DNA of 64,000 bases from Tieghemostelium lacteum (taxonomy: Eukaryota > Evosea > Eumycetozoa > Dictyosteliales > Raperosteliaceae): assembly GCA_001606155.1 (NCBI GenBank), contig LODT01000051.1, positions 248,001 to 312,000 on the forward strand, written 5' to 3'. The stretch's first letter is position 1. Each line of letters begins with the position of its first letter. The translations under genes and the position numbers were made by a program. This document shows, piece by piece, positions 43,397 through 55,414 of this stretch. The notes beneath the pieces were generated by a model, which had not been told where the DNA came from, ran no database searches, and saw only the letters and a list, made by a program, of their open reading frames with translations.

Positions 43397-46361
43397 TTAT
43401 TCTTTTTCTTTTTGAAAAGTATTTACAATATTCATTAATAGATTAAGTCTGGTTCTTTTCATTTTATCATAAAATGCATGTGAATAATAGGATGCTTTCT
43501 CTGCATTAATTACTATAATTTATAGAGGAAATTGTTAATATTCGAATATGTAAATTAGTAAAAAGGGGATTATACATACATTTAGTTATTAAATAATCTA
43601 AAAATACATTATCTTTTTTCCAAACTTTTGAACTGGAGAATATAGGACCAAAGTTTGAAACACCATCTTTAAAAGTTATAGATACCGAGTATTTTGTTTG
43701 TTCATCTTCGTTTTCTTTTTTCAAAGGTTGTACAACAACAAATACGTGATTGAATTCTGACTTTATCATAGATGGTGAAAATGGTGGAGAGGTATTACAA
43801 TCCTGAAATATTAATACAACAATATCATTACCAATATGTCTCTTTCTCTCCAATTGTTGTACATCATTCGCATAAAATGGTAATAATGTAGATACATGAA
43901 ACATAATTTGAAATTTAATTTTACTACTCTCATTGATTGTAACTTCTTTAGTAGTATGAATTGAATGTAGTCCTGTGGTGTCATCTATTATTTTTATAAA
44001 TTTTAATATTAGCATTGGTGATTGAAGTAATGGTTAAAATTAGGAAAGTTACATACTTTTTATATCTAGACCACCTTTATATTGATCCCAACCTTTTAAT
44101 TTAATTTTAGTACCTATAAATTCAAGAAATTCTTGGTACTCTTTGGATTCATCTTGGTTGGAAAAGAAATCATTTTCATTAGTTTGACCTGGTTTTCTAT
44201 ATAGTAGACCAAATTTGTATTCTTTGGTCATTTGAGCAGTTTCCCAATACTGTAAAAGTTTTCTAGATTCAGAGTTATTTGGTAGTTTTTTAAAGGTCAT
44301 TTCAGAGAACTGTGGAAGGAAGAATGATTTGATGGTGTTTATAAGTTCTCTAGGTGATGCTTTACCAGATGATAGATAGAATCTATCTTCTCCTTCACGT
44401 GTTCTAATGATAGTTTTGAATTTTCTCTCAGTTGATCCCATGGTTGGTTTGGTAGTAGGTTCTGATGACGAAGGTGATGATTGATCCTTTTTGGATTTAT
44501 CCTTTTTCTTTTTGAGTTTTCTATAGTTTGGTGTTCTTTCACAGTCACGTTTAATACTTATTACAACAGGTCCTATTTGGTCTGCTGATTCTGCATTCTG
44601 ACTTGGAGATGCTGTAACAGTTGGTGGTTGATAATTTGGATCGAATGCATAGTAGTTCTTGTGTTTATCCTTACAGAATGACTCTAAATAGTGTGGGAAC
44701 TCATTTTCAATCTCTTCAATAGTGATTTGTTGTCGTTTAGCTAATGCTTGTGAGGTAATTGGTTGATCTGATTCCTGATCAATCTCTCTCTTCCATCCAG
44801 GACATGAACTTACAAGTACCATACATATATTATTCTCATCTAAAAGATAGGAATTTAGACTACCTTGACTAGGTGAGCTTACAATCTTACTTTGACCGGT
44901 ATCAGCTCCCCCACTACCTTCATTTTCCTCACCTTTTAGAGTCAACTGATCCACTCCATTCTTGTCAAAAATGGGGGAATAGAACAACAGTTTTTTAGTT
45001 GGTCTAGTGCCTACAAAAAGTTTCTGATCATTGATTTCAATTTGTTTCTGAGCTTTGGCAACATCTTCAAAATCATTTTGTGAGAGGATATTGTCTACAT
45101 TGAGTTCGTGTACTGTTGGTCTTCTCTGTAAACGTCTTTCCAAGAGTTTCTTTGTGTCTTCAGAGTCCATATCAAGAGTGTCGATATTAGAGAATGTCGA
45201 TAGAGTAGGTTCAGATTGAGTCTGAATAGGTAGACCTGTGGGTGGTGTAGTTTGTCCACTTCCAGGTATCAACTCATTCTGTGAGTTTGATCTGGTGCTG
45301 GTATTGGATTCAGCTCTGCGATGATGTTTTCTAGGTACCAATGCATGCTTTCTCTTTCCAATTCCATTGTTTTTTGTGAGAAAATCAGGTTCTTCATCAT
45401 CAAAATCAGAGTCATATTCGTCAGAGTAATCAGAGAGATCTGATCGATCAACATCTACATCTGATACCATAGATGGTGAATAATTTGGATTGGAATTCAG
45501 AATCTCAGCATTTGATATACAATCTAATTTACCACTTCCAATTGTACTACTAGTCAATGTAGATGTTGTGGTATTCTGAGGAACAGAAGTACCTTCAACA
45601 GAACTCTTTAGTCCTGATCTACCATGCACTTTAAAGAAACTATCAAATTTCGATTTAAAAGATCCACTTGAACTCTCAGATGGTTGATCTTTCTTTAACT
45701 TTGATATTGATTGGTTGAATGATCCTGATGAACTTACTGAACTCAAACTTCCTGTACTTGTATTCAATGATGTATTTCCAAGATCCACTGATCCACCTTG
45801 TTGCTGTTGCACCTGTTCATCTATTAAATTGTCTCTGGAAGTTGACTTTTTCATAAAGAAATTACTGACTGATTTTGACATTGATTTTCCAGTTTTTTTA
45901 CCGACAGTTGCTGAAACCTGATCACCTACAGACCCATATTTCTTTTTACTAGGTGAGGATGGTTCCAATGTAGCTATAGGTATATTACCCTCTGTCTCTA
46001 GTCCTCTAAATATATTCGAAGTAGATCTAGATGTAATTTTTGATTTTTTAAATTTTTCAGTTTTTGAAAGTGCTTGATCAATCCCATCTAATTTCTTCAT
46101 TAAACTAGCTGGTAAATCAGGTACTGGAAATCCATCTGGAGTCTTTACCACACCAGCTGTAACACCACTCTTTCCATCGGATACTGATGCCGATGAAGAA
46201 CTTATTGTAACTTTAGGTTGTGATTCCTTTTGTTTCTCTTCAACCAAATCAGGTGAGAGTGGTTCAATATTATCTTGCTGTTCATTAGACGCTAGATATG
46301 CTAATCTACTTTCCTCTGATGATTTGGATAGTGTCTGATCACTATGACTTCTCTTAATCAT
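43397..46361 (-). CDS. Rap GTPase-activating protein (RapGAP domain)
   Basis: Stimulates GTP hydrolysis by Rap-type small GTPases, which control adhesion and cytoskeleton in amoebae. Three exons: 46361-44057, 43984-43580 and 43512-43397, about 941 residues. Residues 1-520 are mostly disordered, Ser/Lys-rich (many possible phosphosites, an SNIFRGLE motif and a poly-acidic SDYSDEYDSDFDDEE stretch). The RapGAP domain occupies about 690-930: EYQEFLEFIGTKIKLKGWDQ, YKGGLDIKNDTTGLHSIHTT (restored across intron 1) and RHIGNDIVVLIFQD with the catalytic Asn thumb. KSEFNHVFVVVQP and a terminal KASYYSHAFYDKMKRTRLN helix follow. Resembles Rap1GAP/SPA1 rather than tuberin by the HIGNDIV motif. The exact partner GTPase cannot be read from sequence. 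Confidence 0.9.
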
Positions 46362-47116
46362 CTTTTAAAATGTGATTTCAATTTTTATGTATAATATTAT
46401 TATTATCTAAATTTTATGATTATTTCTATATATGTAATTATTCAGGTGGTAAGGCTATGATACTTGATGATTTGCGTGTTTTGTGTTACTGGATATTTAT
46501 TTTTTTTTTATTGGGTGGAAGGTCTTATGTAGATTTTTTTTTCTAAAAAAAATTTAATATCTAATATTGATTACAACATGTAAAATTGTAAATCTTTCTT
46601 TCTACGTTTTTATATAAATATGATTGGTATTGATGAATGTCTAAATCTTATAAAATTTTTTTTTTTTGTTCCAAGCAAAAACTTGTTTTTTTTTTTTTAG
46701 AAACTTTTTGTTGTTTTAAATTTAATTAATTTCAAATAATTGGAAATCCCAAGTTTTATAATACTAAACTCTAATTATAATAACAAATCTTTTAATTAAA
46801 AACACAAATTTACAATAATAATAAATTAAAGGAAAAATACTATAAATAAATAGAATCTTTAAATAAATAAATAAATACAAATACAATTCCAGTCGTTGTG
46901 AAAAAGAGTTAGGGAAAACTATTAAAATTTTGAAAAAATGTGACCTTTTTTTAAATTTCCAACAGATATTTTTCCCATCTCACAAAAAATAGTCCCAAGT
47001 CACTAATTTAAACAAATCAAGAAAATGAATCTAGATTGATTACATCCTTCAGTTGGATCCATTATCCTTTTTTATAGAATAATTTATTATAAAACAATTG
47101 TTGTTGGTATTTTTTT
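46362..47116. other. Intergenic region upstream of the RapGAP gene
   Basis: About 755 bp of strongly AT-rich DNA with T-runs, between the start of the RapGAP gene and the end of the cysteine-repeat gene. No open frame of note, RNA gene or terminator was recognised. Confidence 0.45.
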
Positions 47117-49545
47117 TTAAATATTTTTATGGAATAGGTCATTATCATTATCGTCTAGTGTGAATTCGTTGTTATTATTGTTGTTATTAGAATAGTTTTG
47201 TTGTTGTTGTTGTTGACTTTGATGTGTTGAAAATCCACCATATTCATTTGGATCCTCATTTATAACTGGGTAGTACCCAGAATCTTGGTGATGATGTAAA
47301 TGTAGATTAGAAGAGTTACCACCATTACTAGAGAACTCATCCATTTGCACCATTGAATCATCTAAATGTTGATAGGTGTTGCCATTGGATGACTTTTGAG
47401 GTGATCTTGATATACCAAGTCCCGAGAGAATATTTGAAATTGGTCTGTTATTCTTGGTTTTAATAAGTTCAGCTTGAATCAATGGTGCATCTTGATACTC
47501 TAGTATAAGTTTAGTTCGATAGTATTGTGATCCATGTGTTGTCAGACGTCTTCTAACAAAGAATATACTTAGCAGTATACCATATATAGAAACTGTGATT
47601 ACAACTATAGATATAATGATTTTAGTCGCAACTTGCATACCTTGTTTCTGTGCTGCATTTGAACATGTTGAACCATCACCACCACAAACACCACAACTAT
47701 CAATTGTCTTATACGAGAATGGCTTACCATCACAACCAATAGTACAACTATCATTCTTTCCTCCACAAACTTTACAAAGATCCCAAACTTTAAGTGAACC
47801 TACTTCACCATCACAACCTATAAGACAACTATCATTCTTTCCACCACATTTACCACAGGCATCTACAACTAAGGTACTATTAACTTCTCCATCGCAACCT
47901 ATTAGACATGTGTCATTCTTTCCACCACATTTACCACAGGCATCTACTACTTTTCCACTATTTCCCTTTCCATCACAACCTACTACACAGGTGTCATTGT
48001 GACCTCCACAAACACCACAGGCATCTATTACTTTTCCACTATTTCCTTTTCCATCACAACCTACTACACAAGTGTCATTGTGACCTCCACATACACCACA
48101 GGCATCTATTACTTTTCCACTGTTTCCTTTACCATCACAACCCACTACACAGGTGTCATTGTGACCACCACAAACACCACAGGCATCAACGACTTTGGTA
48201 CTGTTTACCACACCATCACAACCTACAATACAAGTATCATTATGACCACCACAAACACCACAGACATCCATAACCTTACCATTAGGTTTATCATCACAAC
48301 CAATGTTACAATACTGTTTATTACCATTACATATACCACATGTATCTTTAGATTCAGAGAACTCACAATCCATATCCTGAAGATACTTTATACAAGTGTA
48401 TAAATGAATCTTTGTATCACATTGAATCTCTTTATGATTACTAGCTGAGTAGCAGTACAATGATAACCCATCATCGCCATCCATACCCTCTGATGAATAT
48501 CCACCTCTTCCATGGTGTCCTCTTTGAAGGTTATTACAATACATAGAAGGGTCACGACCAAACACCATAACAGGCACACTATATCCACCATCACCACCAA
48601 TCAAACCTTCACCACCATCACCACCATCCTTTGAAATCAAATTACAAAACTCCACTACAATATTTGGTGAATTCCAAATATATAAACCAATAGATGAACC
48701 ACCAGGCATTCCAGCACTTTTAGGATCGACCATATACTGAATACCCTCATTGGAATAGTAAATCTGATTTCTAGTAGCATTTTCACTTTGTACCCATGGA
48801 TCCTCTTGAGCATCACCTTTGTCAGCATCATTAGACTGAAAAGACAAGAATCTCAATACGAGGTTACTTGAATAACTAATTTTCAATCCGTAGATTGTAG
48901 GTGATGTCTGGCCTCTAAAATACTTTCCAGCGATACTCTTTACATAACGCATTGTTAAATGACTGTACACAGTTTTAAGTTTGAAACCACTGATATCAAA
49001 TATCAAAGGCATTTCAGATTGGAATAGTGTTCCTGATACCATTAAAGGCATCTTTATAACACCTCTTTCCCAATTACTATTATATCCACCATAGATACTG
49101 ATACCGTCAACCATCTCTACTGTTGATTTTAAATTATAAACTCCATTTGTCATGTAAATAGAGATTAATGTGTCATTACCTTTCAAAGCTTTAACTTGTT
49201 TTGCTAATTCATAAGCAATCATAAAATCTTTTATAGGATTTGTCTAAATTTCAAATAATTAGCATCTATAGAATTGAATATTCAAATTAAATTTTAAAAG
49301 AAACATACCATATTTCCAGAGTAAGTATTTTTACCTTTTTTGACATCAACATATATTTCATGTATAGAATCTTCACTGCTTTCTTGCGGCAAAGAACCAC
49401 TACTAAAATTATCAATATCACTAGAATCAAATTCATCACTAGAGAATGAAAATGAATCTGTACTTATTTCATCGGAGGATTGTGTATTTATAAAACTAGA
49501 TATAATACCTATCAATAAAAAACAAATAATTAGGAATTTAAACAT
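47117..49545 (-). CDS. Secreted/cell-surface type I membrane protein with nine CGxCGG cysteine repeats
   Basis: Exons 49545-49309 and 49243-47117, phase 0, about 787 residues. A signal peptide (MFKFLIICFLLIGIISSF) is followed by a Ser/Asp-rich segment. A region that looks like a parallel beta-helix (IYVDVKKGKNTYSGNM..., SIYGGYNSNWERG) comes next, then nine cysteine repeats of about 27 residues: DxCGVCGGHNDTCxxGCDG. One transmembrane helix (about 640-665, IISIVVITVSIYGILLSIFF) precedes a basic stop-transfer and a cytoplasmic tail with Gln and Asn runs. The architecture fits a cell-surface receptor or matrix-binding protein. The CGVCGG repeat occurs in several dictyostelid and microbial surface proteins; ligand unknown. 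Confidence 0.85.
47663..48346 (-). repeat. 81-bp-period tandem repeat array encoding cysteine repeats
   Basis: Nine units inside the surface-protein gene. Central units (about 47935-48190) are nearly identical at DNA level, including silent positions, while outer units differ. This indicates recent unequal crossing-over or gene conversion in the middle of the array. Confidence 0.8.
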
Positions 49546-49958
49546 TCTAACTATTTGTTGTTGTTGTTATCAAAAAGAAAATAGTAAAATTCCAATTCAA
49601 CACTCTCTATTAAGAATAATAATAATTATTGTATATAAAAATTTTAAAGTATGTGTATTTATATTAAGGTGCTCAAAATAAACCCACATCACTGACCTCT
49701 GTGGGGAGAGTGTGTGAATATATTTCAAAAATAAATATAATATAATATTGATTGATTGGAAGTTTAAAATTATTTTTAAAAGGTAGTGTGGGTGTGGGGT
49801 GAATGGTAAGTGTGTGCGATAATAATATTATAAAAGGGATAAAAACAAAAAAAAATCATAGTTGTTATATTTACACTTTTTACTTAATAAATAATTTATT
49901 GGTTTATATCTTATTGGTATAATATATATATATAATATTAATGTATAAATTTGTGTAC
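49546..49958. other. Intergenic spacer with a G/T-rich patch
   Basis: Promoter side of the surface-protein gene and 3' side of the ELMO gene. A GTG-rich patch (about 49784-49822) stands out against the AT background. The rest is A/T runs, including an (AT)n stretch at about 49921-49940. Confidence 0.45.
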
Positions 49959-51568
49959 CTATACAATTTGATTATTTGGAGTTTGAAGATGATTTCTTGG
50001 TGAAGGGGTTGGAGTTATAATATTTGAAATCATAATGAGATCAAACTTTGCACGTACTTCATCAAAACTATTTGGAGACAATTGAGAAATCTCAGAGAGG
50101 AGGCTCTTTAGTTTCTTTGTTACCACTGGAAACTGCATATAGGTTGCATTCATTTCCGTCCAGATATGATCCATCAATTTGAATACCAAAAAGTACAATT
50201 CCTCAAAAGCATGATCAGATTCTCTTGACATTGCACATAACATTGCCATAAAAGAACTCGACCAAAAACTACTATACCAAGGCTGTTGAAGTGACTCTTC
50301 AGTGATATTAAAAATCTCAAAGAGTAAATTACTTATATTGATACCAGCAACAGCAAATGGATAGTCTCTATCCTGTTTCAGTATACTATCTACCCAATCT
50401 CTATGATTTCTCACCAAATAGGTCAAATTGAATAACCCTAACATTCCCATACCACGGAAATCCCTAGTAGGGTCTTCAGACTGGAACCCAAACTGTTTCC
50501 AATTTGGAGACTTTTTTTGAAACTCCTGATCTGGATACAACAATGTCCATATCTCTTGTAGATATCCTTCATGTTCAGCATTATTACTATCATAACTTGT
50601 CTGTTTTTGTTGATTAAATAACTTTATCTGTTGAGATTGTCTAGCAGTCACTTTTTTTAATCTATCTATATGTGATCCCAGTAACTCCAGTAATTCCAAT
50701 GACTCATTGTGTGATTTCAATATATACACTGATGTCTCCTTATTATTCCACGTCAATAAAATTTTACCATTATTTTCAACCATATTTTCTTCTACTTCTT
50801 TTACTTCTATATTTTGATTATTATTATTCTGACCTAAAAGGTCTTTACTACTATTTTTAAATGTATTATATTTTTCCATAAAAAATGATATGGATTTTGG
50901 TGGTGAAAATCTTTCACCAAATATGGTGGGATCTGAAGTTGTTCTTCTAAGAGGTGATATACCAAGACTCCATGTATTCTGCTTTACTCTTTCAAATAGA
51001 GATGGTTTACTGTTATTATTTAATAAAGTAGATTCAAAATTTGTTTTTACAGAGAATAATTGGTGAATAGGTTTAGTTGACAATATAGTATGTAGTTCAT
51101 AGATTGGATTGTCTATATCGGAATCCTCTATAATTTGAATTCTACTACCATTGCATTTTTCCATTGGTATCATTGGTAACTCTCTAGACTGCTCACAGTG
51201 ATAAAATGTAATAACACTAGATTCATCAATCTCTATCAGAATAGAATCTTCACCATGTAATACATAGAATTTATCACCTAATAATCTGTGATCTTCTAAT
51301 TCTTGCTTTAACTAAATTCACCTAATATTAGTAAATCACATTCCTAATATTTCTACTCTCTAGATTCATTCCTAATACCTACAATATTCAATTCCTTATT
51401 TAAATCGATTAATTTATTTTCATATTGCTCTTGATGATTATCTGGAGGATTTCCACTTTCATCCAATTTCATCAATTTGAAATCCTCTTCCTGTATCAAT
51501 TGTCTCTGTCTATCAATTTCCTTTTTCAAAAATTCTTTTCTCTCTCTTCTTTTTGATAATTGATCCAT
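49959..51568 (-). CDS. ELMO-domain protein
   Basis: Exons 51568-51383 and 51311-49959 join in phase 0 into about 512 residues. The donor GTAGGT at 51382 is chosen because it restores a continuous coiled coil, DLNKELNI-LKQELEDHRLLG. N-terminal residues 1-90 are coiled coil; 110-300 are poorly conserved with low-complexity loops. The ELMO/CED-12 domain follows (about 320-480) with the signature SEDPTRDFRGMGMLGLFNL. ELMO proteins pair with Dock-type exchange factors to activate Rac, or in ELMOD form act as Arl GAPs. Dictyostelids have several (elmoA-F), used in phagocytosis and migration. No PH or armadillo domain is apparent, so it resembles the shorter ELMOD-like members. Confidence 0.85.
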
Positions 51569-52618
51569 TTTAATTCTGAGCTTATTGCGCTATAAAGTGA
51601 AAGTGATAGGAGGGGGAGGGTGTTTATGGTGATCTATGTACAACTATATATATTACTATTTACTAATATTTTTCTATTTACAATATTTATATACAAAAAT
51701 GGTGAAATTGATAATTTAAAATGTTAATATTATTTAATATTTAATATTTAATCATGATATCTATAATTCTAGAATATTCGTTTGAATGATGGTGATGAAT
51801 TAATTAAACAAAAAAAAAAAAAATGTAAAAACAGAAGAACAAACACACAAAAAAATATGGATAGAGGAAAGAATATACTACTACTATAACAATAATCTAT
51901 CTCTAAAAAATATCTATAACAAAGTTTATAAAAGGAAAAGTCTTTTAAATATTTAAACAAATCAAATCAATAGATTTGAAATTTAAAATTTTCTTTGATT
52001 ATTGAATTTCTTTTAGAGAGTGAAACTTTTCATCATCCTTGAGTGAAGGAATTATAGAAAATGTGGGGATAATATAATTAATGTGTGTGTTAACATGTGT
52101 GGGTGTCACTATAAAAAGTTAAAATAAAAACTAAACAAAACACCCCTAGCACTCTCTGTTTACTTCTGTACCATTTTTTAAATTTGATGGTTATAAAAGT
52201 GTATTATTATTGAAATAATTGTCAGTTGAATAGTTTTGAATATTTTTAAATTGCTGTTGGATTAATCTTCTACTTGAACAATACTAAAATTTTTATGCCT
52301 GCTGAGAGAGAGAAGTATCCACAAAATATCTTTTTTTTAATTTTTCAGACTTGTTTCAATCATCTACTTTTAAACGAAATCTTGATTATTGAAATCTTTA
52401 AATTTACCTTTATTTTTTATATATAAAATCCATTCAATTGATTATTTGTAGAGGGGTTGAGTGTGAAATTAAAATAAAAAATTTTTTTTAAAAATTCAAT
52501 ATTAGAGGGATTCGATTTGGTAATTGCGAATCTACGTAGATAGATATTTTTTAAAAATCAAATTAAAGTCAGTTTTTTCAAATAACTATTTATTTGATAG
52601 AGGTTTGAGTGTATTTGT
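51569..52618. other. 1-kb intergenic region
   Basis: Divided between the ELMO promoter (minus, left) and the 3' side of agtA. AT-rich, with a G-rich patch at 51609-51621 and a (TGTG) patch near 52082-52107. A 63-codon frame at 51769-51960 is Phe/Ser low-complexity and not accepted as a gene. No RNA gene recognised. Confidence 0.45.
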
Positions 52619-54487
52619 TTAATTTGTAGTTGTTGTGGTAGTTGATCTGTGAATATTCCAAGATTTCACTTGTTTATCAAAACCACCTGAGAATAACAAT
52701 GACAAGGGTTCCGAAACATGTAAACAGTTGACTGAGGATTTAGGGTGACCTTCGTATTCAACTCCCAATTCAAACTGCACTGAAGGCAATGTAGAGTCGT
52801 TGTGATAGATATTTTCTAATTTTAGTGAAAGTAATCTACCATTTTCCAAAGCTATATAAACTACATTATTTAAAATAACCATATCATTGATTGAGGCATT
52901 CAGTTGACATTTTCCTTGACATTGTCCAGTAACTATATTCCAAACTTTTATACTACCGTCGTTACCTGCCGATAATAAATTCTGATCTACACTGTTGTAA
53001 ACTACTTTTCTAACCCATCCTTGTCCAGTTTCAATAACTAAGCTACATCTTCCACTATTAAACTCCCATACCCTGACGGTTCCGTCTCTACTGGAACTAA
53101 ACAGTAGTCCGTTTCCTTGGTTATGGTCTACACTTGAAACCCAGTCAGAATGTCCCAAGTACACTCTTTTAAATGATATATCATGTAAATCCCACAAACG
53201 AATAGTCTTATCATCTGAAGCAGAGAGAATAAATCTCTCTTGATATACTGATGATATCTGATTTATAAGATTAGTGTGTCCTGAAAATGTCATTTTAGGG
53301 AAACAGTCTTTAACTAATAAATCTCTTATATCCCACATTTGAATAGTCTTATCATGACTGGCTGTCAATAGCATATCCTGATCTTTCACTCTCACGAATC
53401 TCTGTGACCATATAGCACCTCTCTGATGTATAAACTTTGATTTTATAAATTTACATTGTACAGCATCCCATATCTTTATACTCTTGTCCAAACTTGTAGT
53501 GTACAATCTGTCACCTAATGAATGTACACTAGTCACCACATCAAAATGTCCTTTAAAGACTTTAATCACTGAACCTAAACCTCCACTAACCACCGCATTA
53601 TCTGTGTAATACTCCCTCTTGAAATCACCTTCGCAATCCTCTTCAGAAACATACCACAAACCATAGTCCACAAATCTCTCTTTTTTAGAACGGTGGCCTA
53701 TTATACAATTATTATGAACTATAACAGGAGTTGTACTAGCTCTTTGAGGTAATTTCAGATTAAAATAAGCAGTTCCGTTTGGAAAGTGTTGTCTATTTAG
53801 TTTAAAGTACCTAATCTTGTTTTCAAGTTGACCGCTTTCATCCAACGACAGTGCAGTGTAGAAATTGAGGAGTGTTTCTTGAGAATCTATAGAAACAGCT
53901 TGTTCTTTAAGGAACTTTCTCATTGCAATTTGGTCATCTACAACAGGATTGAGGAACTTAATGACAGTTTCCATGTACTGTATAGTACGTGGATTGGAAC
54001 GTATGAAATAGAATCCAGCACAAATATCATCGTCATCTTGTTGTACGTAGAGATCTATGGAATCATCTTCAAATGAGTGTTGTCTATTTACAGTTTCATA
54101 AAAGTGTTTTAAAGGGTCAGATAACCACACTATATCCGTATCAGTCCACAACACATTATACCCCTTTTTAAGTACATCCAATACAACCAGTGGTTTTTCA
54201 TTACATATTGCTCTGAATCCTACATTTCCATAAGATTCAGCATCTTCACCATAGACACCATCGTTATTATTATTACTCTGTTGATGTTCCAACTCTCTCT
54301 TGAATCTTATAGATTTTATATTCTTCTTTTGAAAGAAATCATAAACTTTGTCATCAAGTGCAAACAGAAAATATCTATTACTATCAACTCCAATCTTATT
54401 AAATGTATACAATAGATTCATTGTCATATCTCTGAATCCATAATTACACATTAAAACTATCTTATCATTCTCTTTGATGTAACTCAT
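52619..54487 (-). CDS. agtA: AgtA-like Skp1 glycosyltransferase fused to a seven-blade WD40 propeller
   Basis: Single-exon gene for 622 residues. Residues 1 to about 300 form a nucleotide-diphospho-sugar transferase (GT77-type) with the metal-binding DxD motif in WTDTDIVWL (Asp116-Asp118), DDQIAMRKFL and HNNCIIGHRSKK. From about 308 to 615 there are seven WD40 repeats (SIKIWD, TIQMWD, TIRLWD, TVRVWE, SIKVWN, a degenerate sixth, QVKSWN). This fusion is the architecture of Dictyostelium AgtA. AgtA adds alpha-linked galactose to the glycan on hydroxyproline of Skp1 in the cytoplasm, an O2-sensing pathway, and binds Skp1 through its propeller. The absence of a signal peptide fits a cytosolic enzyme. 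Orthology rests on architecture and remembered family features. Confidence 0.87.
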   Translation of the reverse strand: MSYIKENDKIVLMCNYGFRDMTMNLLYTFNKIGVDSNRYFLFALDDKVYDFFQKKNIKSIRFKRELEHQQSNNNNDGVYGEDAESYGNVGFRAICNEKPLVVLDVLKKGYNVLWTDTDIVWLSDPLKHFYETVNRQHSFEDDSIDLYVQQDDDDICAGFYFIRSNPRTIQYMETVIKFLNPVVDDQIAMRKFLKEQAVSIDSQETLLNFYTALSLDESGQLENKIRYFKLNRQHFPNGTAYFNLKLPQRASTTPVIVHNNCIIGHRSKKERFVDYGLWYVSEEDCEGDFKREYYTDNAVVSGGLGSVIKVFKGHFDVVTSVHSLGDRLYTTSLDKSIKIWDAVQCKFIKSKFIHQRGAIWSQRFVRVKDQDMLLTASHDKTIQMWDIRDLLVKDCFPKMTFSGHTNLINQISSVYQERFILSASDDKTIRLWDLHDISFKRVYLGHSDWVSSVDHNQGNGLLFSSSRDGTVRVWEFNSGRCSLVIETGQGWVRKVVYNSVDQNLLSAGNDGSIKVWNIVTGQCQGKCQLNASINDMVILNNVVYIALENGRLLSLKLENIYHNDSTLPSVQFELGVEYEGHPKSSVNCLHVSEPLSLLFSGGFDKQVKSWNIHRSTTTTTTN

Positions 54488-55414
54488 TTTCTATTCTAAA
54501 AAAAAAAAATAAAAATCTATTTATTGTGCTAAATGTTTTTCTGTGATTGTTACATCCTTTATAATAGAATTAAATTTTAATAACTATATCTTTATCCTAT
54601 TGATATAAAGATTACTTAGTTTCTCTTTTATAAAAAGGAATTGCTCTGTATTTAGTGTGAATACTAATTTTTGACTTTTCAAAAAGCTATTTTAAAAATG
54701 ATATATTATCATTTAAATCGTTTGGGAAACCAAATTGTAAATACTGTTCCTGGCATAAAGTAATGTCATTAAATAATAAAGAAAATTTAAAAAATGACAT
54801 GAATGGAAAAAAAGAAAAGATTACGATTCAACTATACACAATCTCATTTAAGATTTATTCTAAACTTGTAGATTCTATATTTAACAATTGATCTAAAATT
54901 GTAGATTCTTTTCTCAGTCGATTACAAGACTCTTTATATTGCTTTTCTAATTTATCTACATTGCAGGATTTAAAAAGTTTATAAAAGAAAAGTAAAAAGA
55001 TATTATTAAAAGATATTATTTTGCAACACATTTTAGTAATTAGCGAAGAGGAAAGACAAAATTAGTTAACCCAAAAGGTTGTTCAATTAATTGGTACTTC
55101 AAAAATATTAATTTATTTTTTAAAAAATATTTCTTTTACAATTTCGAATTGGGGGTGTTTTGACAAATTAAAGAGAACTCCAGGAAAGCACAACTGAGTA
55201 ATAATTTGTTTTATCACTTAAAAATGGTGTTAGTTGATAAAATTGAAATTCGATTCAGTCGTTAGTAATATTTTAATTTCCCTGTCTTTATTATTAATGT
55301 GCATATTTGCAATTATTTAAACAGTTTAAATTTTAGATTTTAATCTTTATATTCTTATATTTAAATTTGATCAAAAATTAAACATAATTTTAATATACAC
55401 CCTCCATTCCAAAA
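54488..55414. other. Intergenic region containing a copied gene fragment
   Basis: Divergent spacer between agtA and an unknown gene. AT-rich apart from the 124-bp fragment at 54838-54961 (listed separately). Nothing else recognised. Confidence 0.5.
54838..54961 (-). pseudogene. Duplicated 3' fragment of the gene at 63209-64000
   Basis: Matches 63192-63315 at 123 of 124 positions in the same orientation. It carries the 3' flank, stop codon and last 35 or so codons of that gene (coiled-coil tail ending ESTSLE instead of ESTSLK). Homology stops abruptly on both sides and no upstream part of the gene is present, so it is an isolated, non-functional copy 8.35 kb from its source. Confidence 0.9.

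Noticed and set aside
47595-48403. His/Leu- and Thr-rich frames on the plus strand, or a CRISPR-like array
   Set aside because: The regular repeats are the 81-bp coding units of the cysteine-repeat protein; there are no unique spacers and the other-strand frames are shadows.
51769-51960. 63-codon minus-strand frame
   Set aside because: Phe/Ser/Tyr run from T-rich DNA; not protein-like.
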